From NCBI GenBank assembly GCA_027117675.1, contig JAJAYM010000337.1:1-6466 (forward strand): a stretch of 6,466 bases of DNA, given 5' to 3'. Numbering within the stretch: the stretch's first letter is position 1; every line of letters begins with the position of its first letter. Under the pieces are notes generated by a model. The model did not search any database, was not told the origin of the DNA, and saw only the letters and a list, made by a program, of their open reading frames with translations. This document shows, in pieces, positions 6,141-6,466 of this stretch. Both the position numbers and the translations under genes were made by a program. Origin of the DNA: Actinomycetes bacterium. GTDB taxonomy: Bacteria > Actinomycetota > Actinomycetes > JAHEKZ01.

Positions 6141-6466
6141 TCCAGCCGGCGACCGACGTCGAGTTGCGTCCGATGCGGTGGTGGGACGTCGGTCAGGTGC
6201 ATGACGTCGAGGTGCGCGCCTTCCCTGAATCCGCGTGGTCGGCTGAGACGTTCTGGTCTGAGCTTGCCGGCGTCCCCGCTACTCGGCACTACGTGGTGGC
6301 CGAGACGAACGGGCAGATTGTCGGATACTCAGGACTCATGGCCGTCGGAGCTCATGCAGATGACCAGACCCTCGCTGATGATGCAGTCGGCCAGCCACAG
6401 GAACTGTGAAGGCGGCTGCTCGATGCCCTGCTCGGTGAGGCGGACCTCCGTGGCTGTACCCGCGTC
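6137..6466 (+). pseudogene. rimI: RimI-type protein N-terminal alanine acetyltransferase, interrupted by an in-frame stop and cut by the window end
   Basis: RimI belongs to the GNAT family and acetylates protein N-termini, classically ribosomal protein S18. The first reading block (6137-6409) gives 90 residues, against about 150-160 for the family. ELRPMRWWDVGQVHDVE (9-25) is the first strand and helix, AFPESAWSAETFWSEL (28-43) is a RimI-typical segment, and YVVAETNGQIVGYSGL (52-67) is the central beta hairpin. A TGA at 6407-6409 then stops translation inside the acetyl-CoA pyrophosphate-binding loop (Q/R-x-x-G-x-G/A). Without any shift, the same frame continues after the stop as RRLLDALLGEADLRGC, typical RimI helix sequence, to the window end. 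A truncated protein would lack the cofactor site, so it should be inactive. The cause may be real decay or sequence error near the end. No Shine-Dalgarno site precedes the GTG; it overlaps tsaB by 4 bases. Confidence 0.8.

Noticed and set aside
5478..6466. A tsaB-rimI fusion gene
   Set aside because: Such fusions exist in some bacteria, but here a TGA at 6138-6140 ends tsaB and rimI starts in a different frame at the GTGA overlap.

Overview
This is a GC-rich window with one unbroken run of eight plus-strand genes. Gene order, protein motifs and exclusive use of GTG start codons fit a high-GC actinobacterium (Actinomycetota, probably class Actinomycetes). No lower rank can be supported from the sequence alone. 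The order glmS - acpS - nnr - alr - alpha/beta hydrolase - tsaE - tsaB - rimI resembles a housekeeping neighbourhood known from many actinomycetes, where tsaD usually follows rimI.

Layout: 1-897 is the C-terminal half of glmS (glucosamine-6-phosphate synthase), cut by the window start. After a 54-base gap come acpS (952-1302), nnr (1317-2768, a fused NAD(P)HX epimerase/dehydratase), alr (2765-3940, alanine racemase), a membrane-anchored alpha/beta hydrolase of unknown substrate (3937-5004), tsaE (5001-5468), tsaB (5478-6140) and rimI (6137 to the window end). Four junctions are 4-base GTGA overlaps and the other two gaps after acpS are 9 and 14 bases, so acpS to rimI is very probably one operon. 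glmS may be co-transcribed with it; I see no convincing terminator or promoter between glmS and acpS.

Function: glmS and alr supply cell-wall precursors (glucosamine-6-phosphate and D-alanine). acpS activates acyl carrier proteins for lipid synthesis. nnr repairs damaged NAD(P)H. tsaE and tsaB belong to the complex that makes the t6A37 modification on tRNAs reading ANN codons. rimI is a protein N-terminal acetyltransferase usually found beside them. The operon therefore joins envelope building, metabolite repair and translation fidelity.

I see no undescribed system, mobile element, CRISPR array, RNA gene or phage gene. The main anomaly is rimI: an in-frame TGA at 6407-6409 falls in the acetyl-CoA-binding motif, while the same frame continues as good GNAT sequence to the window end. 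This is either a real lesion or an error close to the sequence end. A second, smaller point is a two-codon ORF (ATG-CTG-TGA) whose stop overlaps the acpS start.
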